Shown here: positions 1 through 10,211 of the stretch, one piece after another
Layout: the number at the start of each line of letters is the position of its first letter
Numbering within the stretch: position 1 is the stretch's first letter
Translations under genes and position numbers: made by a program
NCBI GenBank assembly: GCA_030690945.1
Contig: JAUYFM010000063.1
Location: 1-64,000, forward strand
DNA: 64,000 bases
Source: Smithellaceae bacterium
Lineage (GTDB): Bacteria > Desulfobacterota > Syntrophia > Syntrophales > Smithellaceae
Direction: 5' to 3'
Notes under the pieces: model-generated
What the model was told of the DNA's origin: nothing
The model's database searches: none
The model's input: only the letters and a program-made list of their open reading frames with translations

Positions 1-1196
<1,196 letters not shown>

Positions 1197-1292
1197 AATC
1201 CTGTAAAGGAAGATAAATCTTCCTTATTAAACTCGCTTGATACTTCAATAAATTAATAGGACCCACAAATTCATTTTCCCACTATTCAATTT

Positions 1293-1302
1293 CCAAAGAG
1301 CC
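1293..1302 (-). promoter_or_regulatory. boxA-like antitermination site in the rrn leader
   Basis: On the minus strand GGCTCTTTGG lies about 100 bases upstream of the 16S 5' end. It resembles the boxA element (TGCTCTTTA) that recruits the Nus factors for rRNA antitermination. The position between promoter and 16S is right, but the match is partial. Confidence 0.5.
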
Positions 1303-1321
1303 TTCTTGAAACGAGCTGTGA

Positions 1322-1350
1322 CATATAAATCAATTTGATTTTCATGTCAA
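1322..1350 (-). promoter_or_regulatory. rRNA operon promoter, proximal
   Basis: On the minus strand there is TTGACA (1345-1350), a 17-base spacer and TATATG (1322-1327). It is a near-consensus sigma-70 promoter about 125 bases upstream of the 16S gene with the boxA-like site downstream. Confidence 0.75.
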
Positions 1351-1475
1351 GCTTATTTTCAATTTTTTGTTTCGTCAGTAACCAGGAATCATCCGACAAC
1401 CAAGAGTTCTACCATCGGTGAACATGTTGAAAACTTCAACTACCTTCAAGTACATCTCTGACGAACAGAAGTGAG

Positions 1476-1504
1476 CTTCTACTCCCTATGGTTAAAACTG
1501 TCAA
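1476..1504 (-). promoter_or_regulatory. rRNA operon promoter, distal (possible)
   Basis: On the minus strand there is TTGACA (1499-1504), a 17-base spacer and TAGAAG (1476-1481). The -35 is perfect and the -10 is weak. Together with the proximal site it would give the usual tandem rrn promoters. The stretch from 1505 to 1720 is very AT-rich and holds no gene. Confidence 0.45.
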
Positions 1505-1737
1505 GAAAAAGTTTTCATTATTTTACGATTATTATTCAATATTATATTTATTAATTAATAACAAATAGTTACATATTATTAATTCGGAATAAATATCTAA
1601 AATAACTTGGACATTCATAATAAAATGGCCCGATACCTAAACCTATTTAACACAAAAACATTAAGAGGCTTAAGTGCTTAATAACAAATAATTTTTTAGT
1701 GGAAATACCTCACAGAAACAATTATCCTCATAAAGAG

Positions 1738-1771
1738 AAAGCCCCTGAATCAACTAAGATTCAGGGGCTTT
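1738..1771. terminator. rho-independent terminator between acyl-CoA dehydrogenase and the rrn promoters
   Basis: A perfect 14-bp stem (1738-1751 with 1758-1771) closes a 6-base loop. A T-rich tail follows on the plus strand (TTTTTG) and a weaker one (TTTCTCTTT) on the minus strand. It lies 77 bases beyond the stop of the leftward acyl-CoA dehydrogenase gene, so it probably ends that transcript before the rrn promoters and may work both ways. Confidence 0.75.
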
Positions 1772-1847
1772 TTGTTCAATCGCTTAGAAATGGTTGCTAC
1801 CATTCCCAGCGGTCTCTAACTTGACAAATGCTATCTAATCCATCCTT

Positions 1848-3713
1848 CTATTGAGGCAGAGCGCCGGTGAATATTTCTTCAAAGGACTCACCTGTCGCTT
1901 GTTCACCGGCTGTAATGTAGTCCAGATAGCCGTAGAGATGCTTTAACTCAGTTCCCAGGTAGAACCGATCCGACAGGATTTTGCCGCAATAGAAAGCCGC
2001 CTCGGCGTTTTCCTTGGCTGCCGCCACAACCGCATCTCCCGCGATGTCACCTGCAATAGCCTTAAGCTTGGGAATGGCAACTGACATGGACCACAGATGC
2101 ATCCAGGCGTGCGCCACCATTCTCATGGCCTGCTGCAGAGGTGTGGCTATCGCCAGAATGTCGAGTATCTTCTTCTGGTCGCGCAATGCAGCCAGACTCT
2201 GGACGGTGGCATCCATTTTCTCGACAGCGGTCTTCATAGCCGCGATATATTTTCCATCAACAATGCCCTTGGCCTTTTCGCATGTTTCCGCAATTCTCTT
2301 TTTGAAAATAGTGTAGTTATACAGGCCCGGATTCATGAGCAGTTTTCTCATGGTTAAATCCATCGACTGAATACCGTTGGTGCCTTCATAAATTGCCAGA
2401 ATCTTACAGTCGCGCGCCAATTGCTCCACCGGATATTCGGAACAGTAACCGTAACCGCCGTAAACCTGCATCGCTTCGGAGGTGACCAGCCACGCCAGAT
2501 CGGAGTTGCCCGCTTTACATAGAGGAATCAGGAATTCCAGCAGCGCGGAGGCTTCCTTGGCCACATCGCCTTTTTCCACATGGGCCATATCGGCGGAATA
2601 AGCGGCCAGCAAGGTCAACATCCTCATGGCTTCCACCTGTGACTTCATCCATAAGAGCATTCTGCGAACATCGGGATGTTTGATAATCGGCACGGATGTA
2701 AAATCGCCCTTCTTGGCGGGATCCGCGCCCTGAATTCTGTTTTTCGCATACGTGACTGCGTGCATGTACGCGGAACTCGCTGTTCCCAGCGCCTGCTGGG
2801 ATACATCCAGCCGCGCTTCGTTCATCATCTGGAACATAATCTTCATGCCCTGGCGTTCCTGGCCGAGCAACCAACCGACGCACTGGTCGTTATCACCGAA
2901 GGACAATGAACAAGTGGCCGAACCTTTGATACCCATTTTGTGCTCAATGCCGGTTGTCGTCATATCGTTGGGCTTGCCGATGGAGCCATCGGGGTTGACG
3001 TGATATTTGGGAACAACAAAAATGGATATGCCGGGCGTTCCGGGAGGATCGCCGTCGATTCTGGCCAGCACCGGATGGATGATGTTTTCATAGAGGTCAT
3101 TATCACCGGCGGTAATGAATATCTTCTGGCCCGTGATGCGGTAGGTGCCATCCGTCTGTTTGACGGCTCTGGTTTTCAGCGCGCCAACGTCGGAACCGGC
3201 ACCCGGTTCGGTCAGACACATGGTTCCGCCCCAAAGACCTGCAACCATCTTCTCTACATAGATCTTTTTGAGTTCATCTGAACCGTGATTAATAATCAGA
3301 TTGCAAGCGCCGACTTTCAACGTATCATATGAACTGAAAGCAACGCCGGCCGCACAGAAATACTCCATAACGGCACGGTAAATCGTCTCGGGCATGCCCG
3401 TACCACCGAATTCAGGGCTGTTGCTCAAACCGGAAAAGCCCGATTCCCGGTAGGTCTTCATCGCCGTATGAAATCCCTGGGGCGCTTTGACGGTTTTGGT
3501 TTCGGGATCATATTTGGCGCCGGTTTTGTCCCCTTCGGCGTTGGCCGGGTAAACCTGCTCTACCGCTATCTGCTCGGCCAGCTCCAAAGTTGCCTCATAG
3601 GTATCCCTGTCAAAATCGGCAAATTGCTCATACTGGTTGAATTTGTCCGCATCCAGGGCCTCAAACAGCACAAACCTTAAGTCTCTTGAATCAAGTAACG
3701 GATTTAATGCCAT
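1848..3713 (-). CDS. acyl-CoA dehydrogenase, large form with extra C-terminal domain
   Basis: FAD-dependent acyl-CoA dehydrogenase that oxidises an acyl-CoA to the 2-enoyl-CoA. Domains in order: N-terminal helical domain, middle beta domain with CLTEPGAGSDVGALKT (flavin/substrate contact), C-terminal helical domain with YGGYGYCSEYPVEQLARD and the catalytic-glutamate motif IYEGTNGIQ, then about 130 further residues typical of the long family that includes 3-methylmercaptopropionyl-CoA dehydrogenase (DmdC). I start it at the ATG at 3713 (621 residues), because GAGGAG lies 7 bases upstream; an ATG five codons further out has no ribosome site. It is monocistronic and ends at the 1738 terminator. 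The substrate cannot be read; in this setting a fatty or aromatic acyl-CoA is likely. Confidence 0.9.
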   Translation of the reverse strand: MALNPLLDSRDLRFVLFEALDADKFNQYEQFADFDRDTYEATLELAEQIAVEQVYPANAEGDKTGAKYDPETKTVKAPQGFHTAMKTYRESGFSGLSNSPEFGGTGMPETIYRAVMEYFCAAGVAFSSYDTLKVGACNLIINHGSDELKKIYVEKMVAGLWGGTMCLTEPGAGSDVGALKTRAVKQTDGTYRITGQKIFITAGDNDLYENIIHPVLARIDGDPPGTPGISIFVVPKYHVNPDGSIGKPNDMTTTGIEHKMGIKGSATCSLSFGDNDQCVGWLLGQERQGMKIMFQMMNEARLDVSQQALGTASSAYMHAVTYAKNRIQGADPAKKGDFTSVPIIKHPDVRRMLLWMKSQVEAMRMLTLLAAYSADMAHVEKGDVAKEASALLEFLIPLCKAGNSDLAWLVTSEAMQVYGGYGYCSEYPVEQLARDCKILAIYEGTNGIQSMDLTMRKLLMNPGLYNYTIFKKRIAETCEKAKGIVDGKYIAAMKTAVEKMDATVQSLAALRDQKKILDILAIATPLQQAMRMVAHAWMHLWSMSVAIPKLKAIAGDIAGDAVVAAAKENAEAAFYCGKILSDRFYLGTELKHLYGYLDYITAGEQATGESFEEIFTGALPQ

Positions 3714-3831
3714 AATTTTACTCCTCATTTTGATATTTTTTTCAGGCTCTGCCCTATGCTTATTTCCAGAATATTGGCAGCGTTTTTTGCCTGGCTCTTA
3801 CAGAGTTTTGGTTTCTAGCATACCTGAAAAG

Positions 3832-3869
3832 AAATGTCATCATAATCCCTGGCTGTTATGATGACATTT
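3832..3869. repeat. 14-bp perfect inverted repeat between divergent genes
   Basis: AAATGTCATCATAA and its exact reverse complement flank a 10-base loop. It sits between the acyl-CoA dehydrogenase start and the rpmH promoter region. There is no long T-run beyond it, so an operator or an mRNA leader hairpin is as likely as a terminator. The rest of the 3714-4022 gap shows no cluster of DnaA boxes. Confidence 0.6.
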
Positions 3870-4022
3870 TCATGGATTCTTTTTTGATGCTGTTTTAAAC
3901 ATTTTCATCAATAAACATGTGCATCCATAATTAACGATCACCAAATCTCTTCCCAATTTAGCCTTGACAAATATATGCGACTATGATTTACGCATCACCT
4001 TATTACTTTGAGGGGTTTAAAC

Positions 4023-4160
4023 ATGAAAAAGACTTTGACCAATAAATCTAATACCAAACGAAAGAGATCACATGGATTTCTTGTCCGCATGGCATCCAAA
4101 ACCGGCAGACAGGTTTTAAGCCGCAGAAGAGCCAAAGGCAGAAAGAGATTAGCCGTATAA
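4023..4160 (+). CDS. rpmH: 50S ribosomal protein L34
   Basis: The 45-residue product starts [19 protein letters not shown] and ends in a lysine/arginine-rich tail ([13 protein letters not shown]), the pattern of L34, a small protein of the large ribosomal subunit. GAGG lies 7-10 bases upstream of the ATG. A TTGACA at 3964 with a weak -10 near 3982-3992 is a plausible promoter. It heads the conserved block rpmH-rnpA-yidD-yidC-jag-mnmE. Its N-terminus departs from the common MKRT(F/Y)QP start, as seen in some other lineages. Confidence 0.95.
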   Translation: MKKTLTNKSNTKRKRSHGFLVRMASKTGRQVLSRRRAKGRKRLAV

Positions 4161-4203
4161 TTCCGTTATATTACCGTCTCGCAGGACTATTGGGTTTCCA
4201 TAC

Positions 4204-4551
4204 ATGAAAGCGCAATCTTACCGTAGAGCGGATAAGGTCACTAATAAAAGCAGATATCGGATTATTTACGATCAGGGGGTCTGGAGAAGTTCTCGATTCT
4301 TTACAATGATAACATGCGGCAACTCGGATGCAGTCAAACGCCTGGGAATAACCGTTACGAAAAAAGCGGGCAACGCTGTTTTTCGAAATCGATTTAAACG
4401 ACTCATTCGGGAATTCTTCCGCCGCAACAGAGACTTGTTTCCCGCGGAACATGACGTTGTGGTCATGGCCAAAAAAAACATGCCGCCTCTTACCTATCAG
4501 GAAACAGAGAGAGAATTGACCGAACTCTTCACACGGAAGGCCGGCAGATAA
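4204..4551 (+). CDS. rnpA: ribonuclease P protein component
   Basis: The protein subunit of RNase P, which helps the RNA subunit bind and cleave pre-tRNA 5' leaders. The 115-residue length is normal. The family signature is present as RNRFKRLIREFFRRNRDLFP around residues 61-80, preceded by GITVTKKAGNAV. It follows rpmH by 43 bases and precedes yidD by 3 bases, the usual order near bacterial replication origins. Position and signature agree. Confidence 0.95.
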   Translation: MKAQSYRRADKVTNKSRYRIIYDQGVWRSSRFFTMITCGNSDAVKRLGITVTKKAGNAVFRNRFKRLIREFFRRNRDLFPAEHDVVVMAKKNMPPLTYQETERELTELFTRKAGR

Positions 4552-4554
4552 AAC

Positions 4555-4782
4555 ATGTTCAGAAATACTTTGGTAAACTTCTTTGTTTTCATCATTCGTT
4601 TGTATCAAGCCTGTATTTCACCATTCTTTTTTGCGCCATCCTGCCGTTTTCACCCGCCCTGTTCGCAGTACACCATTGACGCGATTAAATTGCACGGACC
4701 GGCAAAAGGGTCATATTTGGGGGCAAAAAGAATTCTGCGCTGCAATCCCCTGCATCCCGGCGGTTACGATCCCGTCAAGTAA
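4555..4782 (+). CDS. yidD: membrane protein insertion efficiency factor YidD
   Basis: A 75-residue membrane-associated protein that helps YidC insert inner-membrane proteins. The family core is visible: [20 protein letters not shown] followed by [17 protein letters not shown] and [11 protein letters not shown] at the C-terminus. It starts 3 bases after the rnpA stop, with its ribosome site (GGAAGG) inside the end of rnpA, so the two are probably translationally coupled. yidC follows 25 bases later. Confidence 0.93.
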   Translation: MFRNTLVNFFVFIIRLYQACISPFFFAPSCRFHPPCSQYTIDAIKLHGPAKGSYLGAKRILRCNPLHPGGYDPVK

Positions 4783-4807
4783 ACTAATGAAAGTTGGAGG
4801 TACCCTC

Positions 4808-6490
4808 ATGGACAAAAGGACTATTCTAGCCGTCGTCCTGTCACTGGCTGTTCTACTGGTTTATCAATTCTTTTTTGTCAAGCCACCCGAACCGCAAAAG
4901 GCCGCAGCACCGCAACAGTCAGCCGATCAAGTAAAAAATAACAAGGCACCGTCATCCACTCCGGCGGCAACCAGCGGCATCGCCACCCCCGCTCTCCAAG
5001 CAGTGGCAGTCAAACCGGAAGCGCCGGCTCGCGACATAAAAGTGGAAACACCTCATTATACGGCTGTTTTCTCAACACGCGGCGGCGCCCTGAAATCCCT
5101 GAAGCTCAAAGATTACTACCAGGATTGCTACAAGTGCACCGACGATATCTATCCGCGCTTAAAAGGCTTTTTTACCGGTACCAAGGAACCTGTTACGCCC
5201 AAAACAAAGGATTTTGTTGAGCTGGTCGACGTTCGCGATGGCATGCCCTATCCACTGGCCGTCACCTTCCCCGACTCCAGCGCCGATGTTGCCCCGGACG
5301 CGGTTTTTGATACAACCACAAGCAAACTGGACATGGTTGCGACCAAAGAGAAGCAGCAACTCGTTTTTTCAAAATCAGATAATGGCGTCAAAATAGAAAA
5401 GATTTTTACGTTTGATCCGGCAGGCTACGCCATCGGTCTGGAAGTCAAGGTACACAATCTGACATCGTCGCCCATTACGCAAATCCCGAGGCTTAACTGG
5501 TATCAGTATGTTGATCCTCAGAAAGTCGAGGACAGCTACGGACATGACGGCCCCGCCATCTCGGTCGGAGGAAGCATTGAGCGCCTGGAAGTAAAAAAAC
5601 TGAACAGCGAAAGCATCCTGGGTCCCAATGTAGTGTGGGGCGCATTTGAAAGCAAATACTTTATCGCATCATTCATCCCGGAAAATCCGTCGCTGACCAA
5701 TGTCGTGATGACCCGCGACGCAGCAAATATGGTCGCCGTCGGCATGAAAGGCCGAAAGGAACTCATTCCCGGCGGGCAAAACAGCGTTTTCTCATACTCG
5801 CTATATCTCGGACCCAAACAATATGATCTACTGAAGACACTGGGTGTCGGCCTGGAAAGTGCCATCGATTTCGGCTGGTTTAAATGGTTGGCTATTCCCG
5901 CTTTATGGATCCTCAACTTTCTGTATGGTTTTGTCCTGAACTACGGCATTGCGATCATTATCTTGACCACCATCATTAAAATTATCTTCTGGCCGCTTGG
6001 CAACCTGAGCTACAAATCGATGAATGAGATGAAGAAGCTTCAGCCGAAAATCGAGGCGATGAAGGAAAAGTATAAGAATGATCAGGCCAAAATCGGGTCT
6101 GAAACCATGGCGCTCTACCGCGAGCATAAAGTCAATCCATTTTCCGGCTGCCTGCCGATGCTGATTCAGATTCCAGTGTTTTTCGGCCTGTATAAAGCGC
6201 TGATGTATTCCATCGAACTGCGTCAATCGCCTCTGTTTTTCTGGATTCAGGATTTATCGGCCCCGGATCCCTATTACATCACCCCGATCATCATGGGCGC
6301 CACACAATTCATCTCGCAGAAGATGACCCCCGCCATGGGCGATCCGATGCAGCAGAAAATCATGCTGCTCATGCCGGTTGTTTTTACCTTTTTCTTTTTA
6401 AATTTCCCGTCAGGACTGGTCATTTACTGGTTATTCAATAATATTTTACAAATCGGCCAGCAATACTACATTAATAGAAAGCTGGCGTAG
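4808..6490 (+). CDS. yidC: membrane protein insertase YidC
   Basis: Inner-membrane insertase for proteins that enter the membrane with or without the Sec translocon. The 560-residue product has an N-terminal membrane anchor (AVVLSLAVLLVYQFFFV), a proline/alanine linker, a large periplasmic beta domain (about residues 75-340) and a C-terminal core of five helices with FWPLGNLSYKSMNEM and NPFSGCLPMLIQIPVFFGLY, the conserved cytoplasmic and membrane parts. I start it at the ATG at 4808, which has GGAGG 8 bases upstream; the reading frame stays open upstream only because it overlaps yidD. It is a Gram-negative type YidC, since the periplasmic domain is present. Confidence 0.97.
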   Translation: MDKRTILAVVLSLAVLLVYQFFFVKPPEPQKAAAPQQSADQVKNNKAPSSTPAATSGIATPALQAVAVKPEAPARDIKVETPHYTAVFSTRGGALKSLKLKDYYQDCYKCTDDIYPRLKGFFTGTKEPVTPKTKDFVELVDVRDGMPYPLAVTFPDSSADVAPDAVFDTTTSKLDMVATKEKQQLVFSKSDNGVKIEKIFTFDPAGYAIGLEVKVHNLTSSPITQIPRLNWYQYVDPQKVEDSYGHDGPAISVGGSIERLEVKKLNSESILGPNVVWGAFESKYFIASFIPENPSLTNVVMTRDAANMVAVGMKGRKELIPGGQNSVFSYSLYLGPKQYDLLKTLGVGLESAIDFGWFKWLAIPALWILNFLYGFVLNYGIAIIILTTIIKIIFWPLGNLSYKSMNEMKKLQPKIEAMKEKYKNDQAKIGSETMALYREHKVNPFSGCLPMLIQIPVFFGLYKALMYSIELRQSPLFFWIQDLSAPDPYYITPIIMGATQFISQKMTPAMGDPMQQKIMLLMPVVFTFFFLNFPSGLVIYWLFNNILQIGQQYYINRKLA

Positions 6491-6515
6491 TGATACCATA
6501 AACACGGAGTTCAAT

Positions 6516-7526
6516 ATGAGTTCAAAGACATTGGACATTGAAGAAAAAACCATTGACGGCGCTATTGAAAAAGCGTGCCGTGATTTCGGTGTGCCGAGAG
6601 AAAAATTAAATATTGAAATTATTTCGGAAGGTTCCAACGGTTTTTTAGGCCTGATGGCCAAAAAGGCTAAGATCCGCGCCTCCCTGGTTTCGTTCGATAT
6701 GGATTTTTCTTTAGATGACAGTCCTCGACCCGTCAGGCAGGAAACCAAACGGGTTGACTCAAAACCTGAAGCAAAACCAGATACAAGGCAGAGCGCAAAG
6801 CAAGAAACAAAACCTGACAGGAAGCCGGAAATCAGACAGGAGACAAAACCTGAGACAAAACATGCGGATAGACCCAAAGCTGAACATCGGGTTGCAAGGC
6901 CTGCGCCTGCGCCCAGACCGCGCGTCGCCCGACCCACACCTGTCCTGATAAAACCGACTACTCCATCCGCAGCTCCGGCTCCTCAGGAATCTCCGGTGCT
7001 GACTGTCCCGGTTGTTGTGGCGGTTGCCGCTACCACGCCAGCCGCGCTGAAAGCCAGAGACCTGCTTTCCGGCATATTAAGTAAAATGACCTTTGAATGC
7101 CAGGTGACGGCCACCGAAACAGACGACACGATTATCCTCAGCATCGCAGGCGACGAAAGCGGTCTTTTGATCGGCCGGCGCGGACAAAATCTGGACGCGC
7201 TTCAGTACATATTAAACAAGGCCATCAACAAATCCGACGCTGAACGCAAGATGATCGTCGTGGATTCGGAGGAATACCGAAAAAGAAGAGAAGAATCCCT
7301 GCTCGGCATGGCCGAGCGGATTCGTGATAAAGTCAAAAAAACACAGAAGCCCCTTTCGCTCAGCCACATGAACGCTCATGACCGCCGCATCATTCATCTG
7401 GCGTTACAGGAAGACGAATCGCTCGTCACCAAAAGCCGCGGTGAAGGTGAGTATCGGAAGGTCATTGTTCTGCCGGCCAGAAAGGGAAATACCGGCGGCG
7501 CGAGCAGAACCAGAAGCCGGCAATAG
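6516..7526 (+). CDS. jag: Jag/SpoIIIJ-associated RNA-binding protein (KhpB-like)
   Basis: Cytoplasmic RNA-binding protein usually encoded after yidC. The 336 residues show a Jag N-terminal domain (about 1-55, with NGFLGLMAKKAKIRA), a long low-complexity linker of about 100 residues rich in K, P, E, T and R (about 70-165), a KH domain with LIGRRGQNLDALQYI near 232-246, and an R3H domain (RIIHLALQEDESLVTKSRGEG) near the end. The linker is much longer than in Firmicutes. It lies 26 bases after yidC and has GGAG before its ATG. Exact regulatory targets are unknown in this group. Confidence 0.92.
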   Translation: MSSKTLDIEEKTIDGAIEKACRDFGVPREKLNIEIISEGSNGFLGLMAKKAKIRASLVSFDMDFSLDDSPRPVRQETKRVDSKPEAKPDTRQSAKQETKPDRKPEIRQETKPETKHADRPKAEHRVARPAPAPRPRVARPTPVLIKPTTPSAAPAPQESPVLTVPVVVAVAATTPAALKARDLLSGILSKMTFECQVTATETDDTIILSIAGDESGLLIGRRGQNLDALQYILNKAINKSDAERKMIVVDSEEYRKRREESLLGMAERIRDKVKKTQKPLSLSHMNAHDRRIIHLALQEDESLVTKSRGEGEYRKVIVLPARKGNTGGASRTRSRQ

Positions 7527-7544
7527 ACTGGCCGAAGCGCCACC

Positions 7545-8954
7545 GTGAACAGGAAGGGAACGCGCGCCAACGTGCAAGCCCCGGACACCATCGCAGCCAT
7601 CGCCACGCCTTTCGGTAGGGCGGGATTGGGCGTCATCCGAGTCAGCGGCCCTATGGCCCCTGAACTGGGGCGGCTTCTTTTCCGTCCCGCGCATCAAAAT
7701 TGCAATTGGCAGAGCCATCATTTGTATCACGGTGACATTGTCACAGTTGACGGCACAACCATCCTGGACGAAGTGTTAGTAACCCTGATGCGCAAACCGA
7801 GCTCCTTCACCGGCGAGGACGTGCTCGAAATTTCCTGTCATGGCAACCCTCTGATCCTGCAAACCATTCTGGAACAATTGATGACGCTGGGCTGCCGCCC
7901 GGCCCGGCCCGGAGAATTCTCCGAGCGCGCATTTTTTAACGGCCGAATGGATTTGTCGCAGGCAGAGGCGCTCGCCGCCATGATTTCCGCCCAGTCGGCA
8001 AAAGCCTATCAAATCGGACTGGCCCAGTTAAAAGGATCGCTGGGCCGTAAAATCGGCGAACTGCGTACGTTGCTGATTGACGCGCTGGCGGGGCTGGAAG
8101 CAGCCATCGATTTTACCGACGACGTTTCAGAACACGAAACGCCCGTCACCCCCCCCCAAATCCATGCGGCTATCTATGGCATGAATTTACTTTTATCAAC
8201 CTATCGGCAGGCTCGATTATTCACTGAGGGCATTCAAGCCGTCATTACCGGCAAGCCCAATGTGGGCAAATCCAGCCTGCTCAACAGCCTTACCGGCAGA
8301 AAAAAAGCGATTGTCACCGACATCCCCGGCACCACCCGGGATCTCATTACAGAGACGATCACCCTGGGCGGCCTTTGCGTGCACCTGACGGACACAGCCG
8401 GTATCCGGAAACCCCAGGATGCCATTGAAAAAGAAGGCATTGATCTGGTTTGGGAACATTTAGAGCAAGCCGACGTCATTGTGATTCTGCTCGACGGCAG
8501 CAAACCTCTGACGGAAGAAGATCAGCATATTCTGAAGCAAAATAAAAACCGCGACTGCAAGATACTTATTGCTGTCAATAAATCCGATCTACCGGCGGCC
8601 TGGCGGCCGGATCAGCTTCCGGATTATCCCCTGTCCGGCGTCAATCTGCTTAAAATATCGGCAAAATTCGGCGACGGACTCGATACGCTCCGGGAGGCCC
8701 TAACCGATTTAACCGGCAGCCACGACATGCTCAGCGACGGCGGCATGATCACCCAGTTGCGCCATAAACTGGCGCTGGAAAAGGCGCAGGCCAACCTCAC
8801 GACAGCCCAGGAAAGCCTCACCACCGGTCACTCTCCCGAGTTCGCCGCCTTTGAACTCCGCTGCGCCCTGGAGGCCCTTGATGAAATCACCGGTCAAAAA
8901 ATCCATGATGATGTCCTTCACAAAATTTTTTCCAGTTTCTGCATCGGCAAGTAA
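7545..8954 (+). CDS. mnmE: tRNA uridine-5-carboxymethylaminomethyl(34) synthesis GTPase MnmE
   Basis: With MnmG it makes the carboxymethylaminomethyl modification at U34 of certain tRNAs. The N-terminal folate-binding domain (DTIAAIATPFGRAGLGVIRVSG) is followed by helical parts interrupted by a G domain with GKPNVGKSS (G1), TDIPGTTRD (G2), DTAG (G3) and NKSD (G4), ending in the catalytic FCIGK motif. The first in-frame start is GTG at 7545 with little ribosome site. A second GTG at 7572 would give 460 residues, nearer the family length, with AGGAAGGG about 11 bases upstream, so the true start may be 7572. It closes the origin-type block. Confidence 0.96.
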   Translation: MNRKGTRANVQAPDTIAAIATPFGRAGLGVIRVSGPMAPELGRLLFRPAHQNCNWQSHHLYHGDIVTVDGTTILDEVLVTLMRKPSSFTGEDVLEISCHGNPLILQTILEQLMTLGCRPARPGEFSERAFFNGRMDLSQAEALAAMISAQSAKAYQIGLAQLKGSLGRKIGELRTLLIDALAGLEAAIDFTDDVSEHETPVTPPQIHAAIYGMNLLLSTYRQARLFTEGIQAVITGKPNVGKSSLLNSLTGRKKAIVTDIPGTTRDLITETITLGGLCVHLTDTAGIRKPQDAIEKEGIDLVWEHLEQADVIVILLDGSKPLTEEDQHILKQNKNRDCKILIAVNKSDLPAAWRPDQLPDYPLSGVNLLKISAKFGDGLDTLREALTDLTGSHDMLSDGGMITQLRHKLALEKAQANLTTAQESLTTGHSPEFAAFELRCALEALDEITGQKIHDDVLHKIFSSFCIGK

Positions 8955-9057
8955 ATTGAAAATCGACCCGCTTTATGTTAGGGTTGCAACAGTTTCAGAG
9001 ATTGGCAGTATCGTTGTTTTTTTTGATGACCAGAATAAACGTTAATAAGGTGGAATC

Positions 9058-10188
9058 ATGCGAATACATCCTTGTTTACTAGCCCTGATTCTTTTGTTTT
9101 GTTTTGCCATACCCGACGCATCCGCCCAGACAAAATGCATCAACGCCAATGGCGAAGCGGCGATTATAAGAAATGACACGCCCTCAGCCAAACTGGAAGC
9201 CATTGCCCGCGCCAAGTGGACGGCGATTGAGCAGGTCGTTGGCACGGAGATCAAGGCGCAGAGTTTTGTTCAGAACTTCACCCTGGTGGAAGACGTCATC
9301 AAAACAAAAACAGGCGGTGTGGTGAAGAGCTATAAAGTCGTCGGTGAAAACGTCAAAGACGACATCCTCAATGTTACAATTAACGCTTGTGTGGAACCCT
9401 CGCAAGCCAGGGAAGCCGTCTCTCAACTGGGATTAAACAGTTCTATCGCTCTTTTTATCCCGGCGCGCAAACCCGGCCGCAGCGGGGATGAATTTGAAGA
9501 AACCAATATTCTTTCCGAAACCCTTATCGGCAAATTGATCGAACAGGGTTATACCGTAGTCGACGTCGCTCCCACCCGTGCCATTGATGCGATGGAAGTG
9601 GAACGGGCCATGCGTTCCGGCAGCACACTGGCCCTGCGCGGCATGATGTATAAATTTTTATCCAATCTGATCATTATTGGAAAAGTGGATTACACAATTT
9701 CCACCAAAAAAGGCGAAAACATCGGCTACGGCCTTTCCATGCCGTTCAATAATGTCACCGTAAGGCTCAATTATCGGATCATTTCCAAAAATAACAAAAC
9801 CGGAAACATGGAAATTTTGACAACCGGTGTGGAACAGGCCAAGGGACTGGCCAACAACGTCGAAGATGCCACCGCGGAAGCCATGAAGGAACTGGCCCAA
9901 AATCTTACGCCCGCCATTCTGGACAAAGTGTCTCAATACATCAAAGGCAACACCAAGAAAGTAGCCGTGAAGGTCAAGGGTGTTGATGACATCGATAAAG
10001 TTCTGGAAATCAAACAAATACTGCAGAGCATTGTCTGGGTATCGAGCGTGGAAGAAAAGCAGATGGGTGATTTTGTGGTCAGTTATCCCGAAAACACGCT
10101 GTATCTGGCTAACAGCATCAAGCAAAAAGGAAATTTAAAAATCGTGAACTTTTCACCTTATTCACTGACGCTGGAGTATCTGGAATGA
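9058..10188 (+). CDS. secreted protein with FlgT/LPP20-like N-terminal domain
   Basis: The 376-residue product begins with a clear signal peptide (LALILLFCFAIPDASA, cut before Q), so it is exported. Residues about 40-110 (ARAKWTAIEQVVGTEI then LVEDVIKTKTGGVVKSYKVV) resemble the first domain of FlgT and LPP20-like lipoproteins, which sit around the flagellar outer-membrane rings or in other envelope assemblies. The rest, including a C-terminal beta-rich part (about 300-376), I do not recognise. AAGGTGG precedes the ATG. It is followed after 23 bases by a CsgG-like lipoprotein, and the two are probably one operon. No flagellar genes are nearby, so a flagellar role is not supported by context. 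Confidence 0.6.
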   Translation: MRIHPCLLALILLFCFAIPDASAQTKCINANGEAAIIRNDTPSAKLEAIARAKWTAIEQVVGTEIKAQSFVQNFTLVEDVIKTKTGGVVKSYKVVGENVKDDILNVTINACVEPSQAREAVSQLGLNSSIALFIPARKPGRSGDEFEETNILSETLIGKLIEQGYTVVDVAPTRAIDAMEVERAMRSGSTLALRGMMYKFLSNLIIIGKVDYTISTKKGENIGYGLSMPFNNVTVRLNYRIISKNNKTGNMEILTTGVEQAKGLANNVEDATAEAMKELAQNLTPAILDKVSQYIKGNTKKVAVKVKGVDDIDKVLEIKQILQSIVWVSSVEEKQMGDFVVSYPENTLYLANSIKQKGNLKIVNFSPYSLTLEYLE

Positions 10189-10211
10189 AGAATAAATATT
10201 AGGAGGAAAAC

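Noticed and set aside
3714-4022. oriC in the gap before rpmH
   Set aside because: I found no cluster of DnaA boxes and no 13-mer repeats, only one palindrome.
4583-4807. 75 extra N-terminal codons for yidC
   Set aside because: That stretch is yidD in another frame; yidC has a good ribosome site before 4808.
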